Positions 9,274 to 19,677 of a DNA stretch of 64,000 bases are shown here, piece by piece (positions within the stretch are counted from its first letter, which is position 1; each line of letters opens with the position of its first letter). The DNA is from PALSA-555 sp963821325 (GTDB lineage: Bacteria > Actinomycetota > Acidimicrobiia > IMCC26256 > PALSA-555). Below the pieces are notes generated by a model. The model had not been told where the DNA came from, made no database searches, and saw only the letters and a list, made by a program, of their open reading frames with translations. Made by a program: the position numbers and the translations under genes. Location: contig CAWGDC010000003.1 in the NCBI GenBank assembly GCA_963821325.1, positions 248,001-312,000 on the forward strand, written 5' to 3'.

Positions 9274-10285
9274 GGTCAAGATGCTCGAGGATCACCGGGA
9301 AGACGTCGTCGACGGCGTGGGCTCCCATGATGGCGTCCTGGTGACCGTGGTCATCGAAGACGACGCGGCGATACGCATCCGGGCCGAACTCGCCAACCAG
9401 CAGGTCGTAGGTCCGGCGGGTCGATTCCGGCACCCACACCAGGTTGTGCGCGCCGTGCAGGAACGTGATCGGGAGCTGCAAGCGCTCCAGATGGGGCAGG
9501 TAGGCGTCGGAGCCGTCGGCGGCCAGGAGCCGCTCGGCCCCGGCCATCGCGGCGAGCTGCTGGAGCATCTCGAGGTTCGCGGTGCCGAACAGCTCGTGGA
9601 GGTTGACGTGCGTCGCGTCGTTCACCGCCGCATGGTGGACCGCGATGCCGTAGATGAACGCCAGCCGGCGGCACACCGCCTGGTCGCAGCGCTCCTCCTT
9701 CGGGATCGGGTAGAGCCGCAGCGCGGCGTCGAAGGCCCGCTGCCCCAGCGACTCACGGTTGAAGCTGTCGGTGGAGAGCCGCCGCACGTGCGCCGCCCGG
9801 AGGAGCCCGGCGGCATTGAGCTTGACCTTCAGCTTCATGATCGCGGGGCCGATCGGGTGGGCCCCCGCCGCGGAGCACACGATGGACGCCGGCGTGGTCG
9901 TCCCGGCGAGCGTCGACATCATGATCGTGATCGACCCGACGCAGTGCGTCACCCAGTGCAGGTCGGTCCGGCCGGTCAGCTCGCGGATCGTGCGCTCCGC
10001 CGCGGGATGGTCCGCAGAGGCGACGTCGTCGGCCGTGAAGGACCCGTAGCAGGTGGGCAGCAGGGTGGAGCCCCGCCACTCCTGGATCCACACGTCGAAG
10101 CCGTGCGCCACGAGGTACTCGACGGCGTTCGTCTCGATGAGGTCGGTCGAGAAGGTGAGCGGGTTGGCGCCCAGGCCGTGCGAGATGACCACCGGCCCGC
10201 GGCGGCCGCCCGGGTAGCGCGTCAGGCGCAGGTCGACGCCGTCGAGGGACCGGTAGGGGTGGACCTCCGGCGGTGGGAGATTCAA
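9260..10285 (-). CDS. PhaC-like alpha/beta hydrolase with Cys nucleophile, probably the C-terminal half of a GMC fusion
   Basis: An alpha/beta-hydrolase of about 341 residues: PVVISHGLGANPLTFS is the oxyanion-hole region, and the nucleophile elbow is WVTHCVGS with Cys at about residue 115 instead of Ser, as in polyhydroxyalkanoate-synthase-like hydrolases. A C-terminal HGHQDAIMG supplies the catalytic His. As read it would start at a TTG (LNLPPPEVHPYRSLDGVDL). That TTG directly follows the oxidoreductase region on the same strand, one frame away, with no gap. A single extra base near 10,305 would fuse them into one protein of about 1,140 residues, an arrangement known to me in actinobacteria. 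Substrate unknown; lipid or sterol ester is plausible. Confidence 0.8.
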   Translation of the reverse strand: MNLPPPEVHPYRSLDGVDLRLTRYPGGRRGPVVISHGLGANPLTFSTDLIETNAVEYLVAHGFDVWIQEWRGSTLLPTCYGSFTADDVASADHPAAERTIRELTGRTDLHWVTHCVGSITIMMSTLAGTTTPASIVCSAAGAHPIGPAIMKLKVKLNAAGLLRAAHVRRLSTDSFNRESLGQRAFDAALRLYPIPKEERCDQAVCRRLAFIYGIAVHHAAVNDATHVNLHELFGTANLEMLQQLAAMAGAERLLAADGSDAYLPHLERLQLPITFLHGAHNLVWVPESTRRTYDLLVGEFGPDAYRRVVFDDHGHQDAIMGAHAVDDVFPVILEHLDRAGA

Positions 10286-12677
10286 TGGGCGGTGCCGACG
10301 GGGCAGCGCGTGCGCGGTTCAGCCGGGACGACCGTCGGATCGCGGTCCCGTACTCGTGGACGAGCAGCCCGGCGAAGGACTCCTGGAACGCGGCGAGGAG
10401 CTCGAGGCGGCGCCGCTCGCTGACCGGCCCGGTGACGGTCATGGTGCGCATCTGCTTGGCGAAGTCGGCGGGCGCGATGCGCAGGACCCCGCGACCCGCG
10501 ACCGGTCCGTCCGCGGCGTCGCGGTGCACGGTGACGTACAGGGTCGTGGTGGCGGCCCACGCGCCGGTGACGACGCCGGGCGCGACGGTCTTGAACCCCT
10601 CGAAGAAGAAGCGGCGGCCGTCGGCCGCGACGAGCGGCAGCCGGTACCACATGTGGCGGATCGCCGGGTCGGGGTCGTCCGCAGCGAACAGCTGGAACTC
10701 GCCGCCGTCGACGGTCAGTGGCCCGCTGTCGAGCGCGGGCGCCTCGACCGTGCCGGCGGCGCGCATCGGGGTGTCCAGCGCGGCGGTGAGCGCCTCGAGG
10801 TCGTCGCTGGTGAGGGTGAGCACGAACCGCATCGGTGACTCGGCCGTCTCCCCGTCCCGGGCGGCCTGCCGGAACGTGTCGACGTCGCTGACCCCGGCGT
10901 CGGCCAGCCCCTGGTCGCCGGGCGCGAACCAGCCCGCCATCTGCTCGGTGAAGCGCAGCCCGGCGCGGGTGGGCCGCGGCGACGTCTCGTCGGCCGGTGC
11001 GTCAACCGCCTCGTCCACGGTCCAGCCCCGGTCCCCGGCCGCGAGGGCGACGATGCGCTCCGCGAGCGCCGAGATGGTGAGCAGCGGGTTGACCCCGAGG
11101 GGACGAGGCACGATCGCGCCGTCGCACACGTACAGGCCGTCGTGCACCGCGGTGCCGGCGGGGCCGGCGAAGACCCGGCCGCGGTCGTCGACGACGCCGG
11201 CCTCGGCGGTGTCGGCCATCGGGCAGCCCCCGAGGGGATGGACGGTGATGAGCTCGTGGCGCAGGGCCTTCGACCAGACCGGGCTGTGCAGGTAGCGGCC
11301 GCCGGACGCCGCGCTGAGAGCGGTGAGCCGCTCGTTGACGCGCTCGTAGTACGGGGTCGTGCCCGCGCCCCGCCACTCGATGCGCACCCGGTCGCCGTCG
11401 AGCACGAGGCGGCCCTCGTCGTCGTCGTGGCCCATCACGAGGAACGTCTGGGTCTGGCGCAGCGCGCCGCGTCGACCGCGGGTCAGCAGGCTCGCCACGA
11501 GGGAGGCGAGCCCGCCGCGGTGCACGCGGCGTCGCAGCCAGTCGGGGAGCGCCTGCGAGGCGAGCTGCAGCGGCACGAGCTCGCCGATGGCGCCGGGGAT
11601 GACCGCGTCCTCGATCACGATCCCGTCCGCACCCGCCCCGTCGCCGCGCTCGTCGATCACCGAGGTGATGCACGGGCCGGCGGGATGGGTGGTGCTGGGC
11701 GGCTCGGGGCCGGCGCCGACCCCGTCGATGTCGTGGCCCGTCCCGTAGTTGAAGCCGAGCACGTCACCGTTGCCGGTGAAGCGGTGCCCGAGCTGCTCGG
11801 AGAGGGGCAGGCCGTGCTCGCGGGAGCGCAGCAGGACCCCGGTGCTGCCGAGCGTGCCGGCCCCGAGCATCACGACGTCGGCGGTCACGACCGGGGCCGG
11901 CCCGTGGAACGGGTCCCGGACGCCGAGCGTCCGGTACACGACGGCCCAGCGGCCGTCGCGACGCTCCACGCGCTCGACCTCCACCTCGGTGAACACCGCG
12001 GCGCCGTGCCGCACCGCGTCGGGGAGGTAGTTCATGAGCAGGGTGTTCTTGGCGCCGTAGTTGCAGCCGGTCGTGCAGTCGCCGCACCCGGTGCACGCCT
12101 CCTGGTGCACCCCAGCCGCGTTCGGCCCGGCGCGGAACGTCACCGTGATCGGCGTCCGGTACCACGTCGCCGACCCAGCCGACGATTCGAGCGCGGCGAC
12201 CTTGGCGAGCGGCGGGAAGTCGTTCGGGTACGGCGTCGGGGCCAGCATCGTCGTGGCGGCCGCGTAGCCGCGGTCGAGGCCGGCCCGGTCGTCCCGCAGC
12301 GCGGCGGGCCAGCGCTCGTCGTCGAGCACCCAGTCCTCGGGTCGCAGCGCGACGTTGGCGTTGATCAGCGACGTGCCCCCGAGACCACAGCCGGAGAACA
12401 CGGTCATGTCCTCGCTGACGTGGAAGTCGTACAGGTTGCGCCGGTCGCCGACCTCGTGCTCGCCTTCCAGCTGCACGTGCGTCGCCGCCGTCTCGGTGCT
12501 GCGCGGGAAGTCGCCCGGGTGCAGCTCCCGGCCGCGCTCGAGGACACAGACCGATTGCCCGGCGCGGGCCAGCCGCGACGCCGCGATCGCGGCGCCGTAG
12601 CCCGACCCGACGACGACGACCGTGTAGTGGGCGCGCAGCTCGCTCAACGGGCTCGACAGCCACCCCGGGTCCCCCAC
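10286..12677 (-). CDS. GMC-family FAD-dependent oxidoreductase, cholesterol-oxidase-like
   Basis: A flavoprotein of the glucose-methanol-choline family. The FAD-binding motif is VVVVGSGYGAAIAASRLARA near the N-terminus, then GCGLGGTSLINANVALRP. The C-terminal flavin motif is HPLGGCPMAD followed by DGAIVPRPLGVNPLLTI. An unusual CTGCGDCTTGC (C-X2-C-X2-C-X3-C) lies about residue 195, ahead of NYGAKNTLLMNYL. After about residue 560 a further domain of roughly 220 residues (AAGTVEAPALDSGPLTVDGG and later) precedes the hydrolase. The start is GTG at 12677. The frame should leave this reading near 10,305, where a one-base insertion separates it from the hydrolase. It diverges from the metallopeptidase gene. 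A sterol or long-chain alcohol substrate is inference. Confidence 0.85.
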
Positions 12678-12764
12678 CGGACGCGGAGGGTAGGCGACGG
12701 CGGCGCGACGACGCCCGTCCGATCAGCACCCCTCCGCGGGGGCCGACCCCTACACTGCCGCGCC

Positions 12765-14342
12765 GTGCACGACGCAGGGGGGCTGGCCCACGACCTCGTC
12801 GAGCAGCTCCGCCCCGTCGAGGTGGAGCTCGCCCGGGCGTGGTGGGAGGCGAGCACGCACGCGTCACCCGACGCGAACCGGCGCAAGGCGGACCTCGAGC
12901 TCGCGCGCCGTCGGCTCCTCGCGGACCGCGACGCGTTCGCGGCGGTGCGGGCGGCCCGGGCCGACGGATCGGCCCACGACGGGGTGGCCCGGCAGCTCGA
13001 CCTGCTGCACGACGCCATGCTGCCGAACCAGGTGCCCGAGGACCTGCAACGTCGTCTCGTCGAGCTCGAGACCGAGGTCGAGGCGACGTTCACGTCGTTT
13101 CGCGCCGAGGTGGACGGCCAGGCGATGGCGGACAACGCCATCCTCGACGTGCTGCGCACCAGCGAGGACGGGGAGGAGCGCCGCCGGGCGTGGGAGGCGT
13201 CGAAGCAGGTCGGCGCGGCCGTCGCCGACCGGGTCCGCGAGCTCGCCCGGCTCCGCAACGAGGCCGCCCGCAGCCTCGGGGCCCGCGACCACTTCGCGCT
13301 GTCGCTCGCCGTCGGGGAGATGGACGAGCAGCGGCTGCTCGCCACCCTCGACGAGGTCGACCGCTACACCGCGGCGCCGTTCGGCGCCTGGAAGGACGCG
13401 CTCGACGCGGCGCTCGCTGCCCGCTTCGGGGTCGCCGTCGACGAGCTGGCCCCGTGGCACCTCGACGACCCGTTCTTCCAGGACCCGCCGGCGGGCGGTG
13501 CCGTGGACCTGGACCCGCTGTTCGCCGGCGCCGACCTCGAGGCCCTGACCGTGCGGACCTACGACGGGCTGGGGCTCGACGTCCGCCCGATGCTGGCCAA
13601 CAGCGACCTGTACGGGCGCGACGGCAAGAACCAGCACGCGTTCTGCATCGACATCGACCGGGAAGGCGACGTGCGGGTGCTCTGCAACGTCGAGCCGAGC
13701 GAGCGGTGGATGGACACCATGCTCCACGAGTTCGGCCACGCCGTGTACAACCAGGGCGTGGACGACGGGCTCCCCTGGCTCGTCCACGACGCCGCGCACG
13801 CGCTCACCACCGAAGGCGTGGCGATGCTCTGCGGCCGGCTGGTGCGCTCCGCCGAGTGGCTCGACCAGGTCGCCTGTGTGCCGGCAGCGGACCTCGAGCG
13901 GCTCCGCGGCCCGCTCGCCGAGGCCCGCAGGGCCGCGCTGCTCGTCTTCGCCCGCTGGGTGCTCGTCGTCACCCACTTCGAGCGCCACCTCTACGCCGAC
14001 CCCGACGCCGACCTCGACACGGTCTGGTGGGACCTCGTCGAGCGCTACCAGCGGGTCCGCCGACCCGCCGGGCGCCACGAACCGGACTGGGCCGCGAAGA
14101 TCCACCTGGCCGTCGTGCCCGTCTACTACCAGAACTACCTGTACGGGGAGCTGTTCGCGTCCCAGCTCGAGCACACCCTCTCCGAGCGCGCCGGCGGGTT
14201 CGTCGACCGCCACGAGGCCGGCCGGTTCCTCGCCGACGCGGTGTTCGCGCCCGGCGCGTCCCTGCGCTGGGACCATCTGGTCGAGGCCGCGACCGGTGAG
14301 CCGCTCACCGCGGCGCACCTCGCCACCCAGCTCCGCGCGTAG
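12765..14342 (+). CDS. Zinc metallopeptidase of the M2/M3 (gluzincin) type
   Basis: A cytoplasmic peptidase of 525 residues with the zinc motif HEFGH at about residues 321-325 in MDTMLHEFGHAVYNQG, and a downstream Glu in HALTTEGVAML as the likely third ligand. The all-helical N-terminal region and the C-terminal YYQNYLYGELFASQLEHT fit the M2/M3 oligopeptidase fold. There is no signal peptide. GTG at 12765 (MHDAGGLAHDLVEQLRP) is the first start after the 87-base divergent promoter gap with the GMC oxidoreductase. The coding frame is open further upstream only as a shadow of that gene. Physiological substrate unknown. Confidence 0.88.
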   Translation: MHDAGGLAHDLVEQLRPVEVELARAWWEASTHASPDANRRKADLELARRRLLADRDAFAAVRAARADGSAHDGVARQLDLLHDAMLPNQVPEDLQRRLVELETEVEATFTSFRAEVDGQAMADNAILDVLRTSEDGEERRRAWEASKQVGAAVADRVRELARLRNEAARSLGARDHFALSLAVGEMDEQRLLATLDEVDRYTAAPFGAWKDALDAALAARFGVAVDELAPWHLDDPFFQDPPAGGAVDLDPLFAGADLEALTVRTYDGLGLDVRPMLANSDLYGRDGKNQHAFCIDIDREGDVRVLCNVEPSERWMDTMLHEFGHAVYNQGVDDGLPWLVHDAAHALTTEGVAMLCGRLVRSAEWLDQVACVPAADLERLRGPLAEARRAALLVFARWVLVVTHFERHLYADPDADLDTVWWDLVERYQRVRRPAGRHEPDWAAKIHLAVVPVYYQNYLYGELFASQLEHTLSERAGGFVDRHEAGRFLADAVFAPGASLRWDHLVEAATGEPLTAAHLATQLRA

Positions 14343-14385
14343 CCGGCCTCGGGGCCGGCGCGGGTCGGGCCGTACGATCGGCGGC

Positions 14386-16008
14386 GTGGAGTTCAACCTC
14401 GCGGACCTGTGGGAGGCGGTCGTCGACGCCGTCCCCGACCGGGAGGCGCTCGTCTGCGGGCCCCGACGGCTGACGTTCGCGGGCGCCGACGAGCGGATCA
14501 ACCGGCTGGCGCACGTGCTCGCCGCCCGGGGCATCGGCCCGGGCGACCACGTCGCCCTCTACCTGTACAACGGGACCGAGTACCTCGAGGCGATGCTCGC
14601 GGCCTTCAAGATCCGGGCCGTCCCGGTGAACGTGAACTACCGCTACGTCGCCGAGGAGCTCCGCTACCTCCTCGACGACAGCGACACCCGCGCCGTCATC
14701 CTGCACCGGACCTTCGCCCCGACGCTGGCGAGCGTCGCGCCGTCACTCCCGGGACTCCACACCGCGCTGGTCGTCGACGACGGCAGCGGCGCCCACCTCG
14801 ACGGGGTCGAGCAGCTCGACTACGAGGAGGCGCTGGCCGGCGCGTCACCCGACCGCGACTTCGCGCCCCGCTCCCGCGACGACCTGTACATCCTCTACAC
14901 GGGCGGCACCACCGGGATGCCGAAGGGCGTCATGTGGCGCCACGAGGACATCTTCTTCGGCGCGTTCGGCGGCGGCGGGCTCGACGCCCCGATCAGCACA
15001 CCGGACGAGATCGCCGACCGGGCCCGCGCCGGTGGGCTGCGCTGCCTGCCCGCCTGCCCGTTCATGCACGGCACGGCGCACTGGATGGCCTTCCTCACCC
15101 TCTACGGCGGCGGCACCGTGATCATCTCCCCCGACCGGTCGCTCGACGCCACCCGGGTGTGGGAGCTCGTCGCCGCCGAGCACGTCAACTTCCTCATCAT
15201 CGTCGGCGACGCCATGGGCCGGCCCCTCGTCGAGGCGCTCGACGCGCTGCCCGACGGCGTCGACCGGTCGGGGCTCAGCATCATCCTCTCGGGCGGCGCC
15301 ATCCTCTCCCCGCCGGTGAAGCAGGCGTTCGCCGCGCGGCTCCCCCACACGGTGATCCTCGACGGGTTCGGCAGCTCCGAGGCCGGCGGGCAGGGCCAGA
15401 TGGCGGTCGGCGACCCCGACGCCCTGTCGTCCCAGCCCCGGTTCCGCGTGAACGCCGAGACGACGGTGCTCACCGCCGACCTGACACCGGCGCCGGTCGG
15501 TGTCGTCGGCAAGCTCGCGCGGCGCGGCCACGTCCCCCTCGGCTACTACCACGACCCGGTGAAGACCGCGGCGACGTTCCCCGTCGTCGACGGGGTGCGC
15601 TGGTCGGTGCCCGGCGACGACGCCCGCCTGGAGGACGACGGGACGATCACCGTGCTCGGCCGGGGGTCGGTGTCCATCAACAGCGGCGGCGAGAAGGTGT
15701 ACCCCGAAGAGGTCGAGGGGGCGCTGAAGGCCCACCCCGGCGTGTTCGACGCCGTCGTCGTCGGCGTCCCCGACGAGCGGTGGGGCGAGCGCGTCGTCGC
15801 CGTCGTCCAGCCGCGCGACGGCCAGCGGCTCACCCTCGACGACGTCGCCGGTGAGGCCCGCCGCCACGTCGCCGGGTACAAGGTGCCCCGCCAGCTCGTG
15901 GTCGTCACCCATGTGGTCCGCTCCCCCTCCGGAAAGCCCGATTACCGATGGGCGAAGCGCGTCGCACAAGACGCGCCGCAGTCCCCCCACACAGGAGGTC
16001 CGTGCTCT
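14386..16008 (+). CDS. Acyl-CoA synthetase, FadD19-like (steroid/fatty acid CoA ligase)
   Basis: A class I adenylate-forming enzyme that would activate a carboxylic acid to its CoA thioester via an acyl-AMP. Motifs: A3 YTGGTTGMPKGVMWRHED, FMHGTAHWMAFLTLYGGG, A5 DGFGSSEAG, A8 VLGRGSVSINSGGEKVYPEE and A10 AGYKVPRQL then SPSGKPDYRWAK. From memory the pattern resembles mycobacterial FadD19, which activates sterol side chains; that specificity is inference. It starts at a GTG (MEFNLADLWEAVVDAV). The expected stop at about 16,008 is out of frame as read. One base missing at 16,002-16,007 would restore both this stop and the GTG of the next gene, which overlap. Confidence 0.9.
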
Positions 16009-16027
16009 GAGCCCGTTGCTGCGGGAC

Positions 16028-18057
16028 ATGCCACGCGCCGAGCTCGGCCCGTACCTGCGCCAGCACGCCGACAACCCGGTCGACTGGTACGCGTGGGGCG
16101 ACGACGCGTTCGCCGCCGCCCGCAGCCGCGGCTGCCCGGTGCTGTTGTCGGTCGGCTACTCGTCGTGTCACTGGTGTCACGTCATGGCCCACGAGTCGTT
16201 CGAGAACCCCGACGTGGCCGCGGTCATGAACGAGCGGTTCCTGAGCGTGAAGGTCGACCGTGAGGAGCGTCCCGACGTCGACGCGGTGTACATGCAGGCG
16301 GTGCAGGCCCTGACCGGCAGCGGCGGCTGGCCGATGACGGTGTTCTTGGACCCGGACGGCACGCCGTTCTTCGGCGGGACCTACTTCCCACCGGAGGACC
16401 GCCACGGGCTCATCGGGTTCTCACGGCTGCTCGAGCGGGTCGACGAGGCGTGGCGCACCCACCGCGACGACCTCGTCGAGCAGGGGGCGCGGCTCCGGAC
16501 CGTCATCGCCCGCACGGCCGATCCGGCCATCGCCGGCGGCGGCGACGTGTCCCGTGCGACGCTCGCTCGCGCGCGTGGGGCTCGCCGCCCAGTTCGACCC
16601 GCGCTTCGGCGGGTTCGGGCGGGCGCCGAAGTTCCCGCCGTCGAGCACGATCGAGGTACTGCTGCGCGCGGCCGTCCGGGACGGTGACGACACGGCACGC
16701 GACATGGCGACCATGACGCTCGACGCCATGGCCGCCGGCGGGATGTGCGACCAGGTCGGCGGCGGGTTCCACCGCTACTCGACCGACCCGTACTGGCTGG
16801 TCCCCCACTTCGAGAAGATGCTCTACGACCAGGCGCTGCTCCTCGGCGCGTACACCGACGGCTGGCTGGTGACCCGTGACCCGCGGTACCGGCGCGTCGC
16901 CGAGGCGCTGATCGAGTACGTGCAGCGCGACCTGGCGAACCCGGCGGGCGGCTGGTACGCCGCGGAGGACGCCGACAGCGACGGCGTCGAGGGCGCGTTC
17001 TACCTGTGGTCCGAGGCCGAGCTGCGGGCGGTGTGCGGCGACGACGCCGACGAGGTCGTCCGATACTTCGGCGTGACCGCCGACGGCAACTTCGAGGACC
17101 CCCACACCGGGGTGCGGGGCAACATCCTCCACGTCGTGGACCGCACCGAGGAGCCGCCGCCCGCGGTCGAGCGCGCCCGGCCCCGGCTGCTCGTGGCGCG
17201 CGCCACCCGCACCCGACCCGGGCTCGACGACCAGGTGCTCGTCGGCTGGAACGCGCTGTTCGTCGCGCGCCCTCGCCGACGCCGCGGCGGTGTTCGACCG
17301 CGCCGACTGGCTCGAGACGGCACGCGACGCCGCACGGTTCCTCCTCGACGCGACGCGGCGCCCCGACGGGCGCCTGCAGCACGCGTGGCAGGGCAGCGAG
17401 GCGCGCGGACTCGGCTTCGCCGAGGACTACGCCGCGCTGCTCGAGGCGCTCGTCACCCTCGCCGAGGTCGACGACATGGCGTGGCTCGACGAGGCCCGCC
17501 GCACCGCCGACGACCTGCTGGCCCGCTTCGCCGACCCGAACGGCGGCGGCTTCTACGGCACGGGCATCGACGCCGAGGAGCTCATCGTCCGCCCGAAGGA
17601 ACTCCAGGACGGGGCCACGCCCGCGGCGAGCTCGCTCGCGGCGTCGGGGCTGCTGCGCCTCGCCGCGCTCACCGGCGACGACCGGTACGCCGAGCCGGCC
17701 CGCCGCTGGCTGACCACGCTCGGACCGCTGCTCGGCGAGCACCCGAGCGCGTTCCCGTACCTGCTCGGGGCGCTCGAGCGGTCCCTCGCGCCGCCGCTCG
17801 AGGTCGCGCTCGTCGGCGACGGCCCGGCCCTCGCCGCGCTGCAGCGGGAGGTGTGGGGTCGCCTGCTCCCGAACGCGGTGACGCTCAGCGCACCTGAGGG
17901 GGCCGGGGCCGACCGGTCGCCGCTGCTCGCCGACCGGCCCCTGGTCGACGGCACGGCGACGGCGTACGTGTGCGAGCGGTTCGCGTGCCGGGCGCCCGTG
18001 ACCGACCCCGTGGCCTTGCGGGCCACGCTCGACGCCGCGCTGACGGCGTCGGCCTGA
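16028..18057 (+). CDS. Thioredoxin-domain protein of the YyaL/SSP411 (DUF255) family (two frameshifts)
   Basis: An N-terminal thioredoxin-like domain fused to a large alpha/alpha-barrel. The start region is PRAELGPYLRQHADNPVDWY. The redox motif is SSCHWCHVMAHESF (CHWC), followed by VDREERPDVDAVYMQAVQ. The barrel part has GGGFHRYSTDPYWLVPHFEK and YAAEDADSDGVEGAFYLW. Insertions near 16,563 and 17,265 break the frame; corrected length is about 670 residues. The natural start may be the GTG at 16002, eight bases after an AGGAGG ribosome-binding site and overlapping the upstream ligase stop; ATG at 16028 is the first in-frame ATG. The molecular function of the family is not established. Confidence 0.87.
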
Positions 18058-18058
18058 A

Positions 18059-18724
18059 CTAGGGGCGGCGGCCGAGCTCCCCGGCGAGGGCCTCCGCCAT
18101 CGCCCAGCCGTAGGCGATGACCGCCTCACCCTTCTCGGGGCGGACCGTCCCGACCAGGTCGGTGGCCGCCTTGCCGCCCAGCTTCACGTGCCGGGAATCG
18201 AGCACGGCCTGCGAGCCGCCGCTCGCCTTGACCCGGAACTTGCGGTCGTCGTACTTGCTGTCGCAGCCGAAGCGTCGGGCCAGGCGTCGACCCCAGGCCC
18301 GCTCCTCGCCGTTGGGCGTGTAGCCGGGGCGGGGGCAGACGTCGGCGAGCTCGAGGAGCAGGGCGTACGCCGCCGGCTGAGCGACGCGCCCGGCGACGAG
18401 GACGTCCTCGTCGGGGAACGAGATCGCGGCCCGCCGGTAGAGCTCCCCGACGAGCGCCTCGAGCGTGGCCCGGGCGGTCCGGCCCTTCTTCGTGGCGCCG
18501 AGCCCCCAGAGGATGCAGGGGGTGCCGCCGATGCGCTCGAGGGACCCGAACACGAAGCCGTGCAGGTCGTCGTCCTCGGCGCAGAGCGCCACGAGCGGGA
18601 ACTGCTCGACGTGGTGGTCGAGGGCCTGATCGGTGATCGGCAGGCCGATCGAGGCAACGAATTGGCCGAGCTCATCGAGCTCGGCCGGCTTCAGGGACAC
18701 GGAATCGCGGCTCTCGATGCCCAT
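18059..18724 (-). CDS. Hypothetical protein, 221 aa
   Basis: I do not recognise the family. The protein reads MGIESRDSVSLKPAELDEL, and has a beta-rich centre with VALCAEDDDLHGFVFGSLE and CILWGLGATKKGRTARATLE, which vaguely recalls a GNAT-like or ligand-binding alpha/beta fold. The C-terminus is basic (RRLARRFGCDSKYDDRKFRV) and ends AMAEALAGELGRRP. No signal peptide or membrane segment. It converges with the YyaL-family gene with a one-base gap, and its start lies 57 bases from the end of the EEP-family gene on the same strand. The frame is clean over its whole length, which supports it being real. Confidence 0.7.
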   Translation of the reverse strand: MGIESRDSVSLKPAELDELGQFVASIGLPITDQALDHHVEQFPLVALCAEDDDLHGFVFGSLERIGGTPCILWGLGATKKGRTARATLEALVGELYRRAAISFPDEDVLVAGRVAQPAAYALLLELADVCPRPGYTPNGEERAWGRRLARRFGCDSKYDDRKFRVKASGGSQAVLDSRHVKLGGKAATDLVGTVRPEKGEAVIAYGWAMAEALAGELGRRP

Positions 18725-18781
18725 CAGAGCCCCATTCTTGCCGACGGGCTCCGAGACCGGCCAGTCGACTTCCAGACCCGG

Positions 18782-19621
18782 TCAGTAGCGCAGCTCGGCG
18801 TAGACGGCGCAATGGTCCGACGGGTACACGCCGCCCACCGGGCCGGTGGCCTCCACCCGGGCGGCAACGATCTGGCCGGTGCCGTGGTCGCGGGGGTAGC
18901 CGACGAGGACGTAGTCGATCCGGCGGTCCGGTTCGCAGTCGACGGCCGCGAACGGGTTGGCGTTGCGCCATGTCGACCCCGGCCCGCCGTCGCCCGCGGC
19001 CGCCCAGGCGTCGAGGAACACCAGCCGGGGCACCGGCACGGCCGTCAGTCCGGTCAGCATGCGGATCTCGTCGGCGCCCGGCTCGGCGTTGAAGTCGCCG
19101 CACAGGACCGGCGGGTAGGACCGCGCCGCGGTCGTCTCGTCGATGAACTCGCACACGGCCCGCACCTGGTCCTGGCGCACGTCGCTCTGGTCCAGGCGGA
19201 AGTTCACATGGGTGGTGAACACCTCGAGCGGCCCGCGGGGCCCGTCGATGTCGGCCCGCACCACGACCCGCAGCTCGTCGAGCCCGGCGGGCGCGGGGAG
19301 GCGGCGCACCTCGTCCGAGCGGATCGGCCAGCGGGACAGCACGGCGTTCCCGAAGCTGTGGTCGGCGACGTCGAAGCCGACCCCGACCCCCTCGACCACG
19401 TGGTACCCGCCGAGCGCGCCGGCGAGCTGCTCGGCCTGCCGCTCCCCGTCCCGGCTGGCCCACACCTCCTGCAGGCACACCACGTCGGGGTCCAACTGCG
19501 CGAGCGTCGCCGCGATCGCGGGCTGCCGGTCCTCCCACGGCCCGAAGCGCCACCACAGGTTCCAGGTCAGGACCCGCAGCCGCGTCTCGACGCGCGGCGG
19601 CGGCTCCCACCCGGTGCTCAC
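18782..19621 (-). CDS. Endonuclease/exonuclease/phosphatase (EEP) superfamily protein
   Basis: A metal-dependent phosphodiesterase or nuclease of the DNase I/exonuclease III fold, 279 residues. Family motifs occur in order: LRVLTWNLWWRFG, VVCLQEVW with the metal-binding Glu, TTHVNFRLD, LCGDFNAEPGADE with catalytic Asp and Asn, IDYVLVG and the C-terminal SDHCAVYAEL with the catalytic Asp-His. No signal peptide, so cytoplasmic. It diverges from a P450 gene across a 56-base gap. The exact substrate (nucleic acid, phospholipid or inositol phosphate) cannot be told from sequence. Confidence 0.88.
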   Translation of the reverse strand: MSTGWEPPPRVETRLRVLTWNLWWRFGPWEDRQPAIAATLAQLDPDVVCLQEVWASRDGERQAEQLAGALGGYHVVEGVGVGFDVADHSFGNAVLSRWPIRSDEVRRLPAPAGLDELRVVVRADIDGPRGPLEVFTTHVNFRLDQSDVRQDQVRAVCEFIDETTAARSYPPVLCGDFNAEPGADEIRMLTGLTAVPVPRLVFLDAWAAAGDGGPGSTWRNANPFAAVDCEPDRRIDYVLVGYPRDHGTGQIVAARVEATGPVGGVYPSDHCAVYAELRY

Positions 19622-19677
19622 GGCGCCCGACAGTATCCTCCCGCCTCAGACGCGGACGCGCTGACGCCGGGAGGGAC

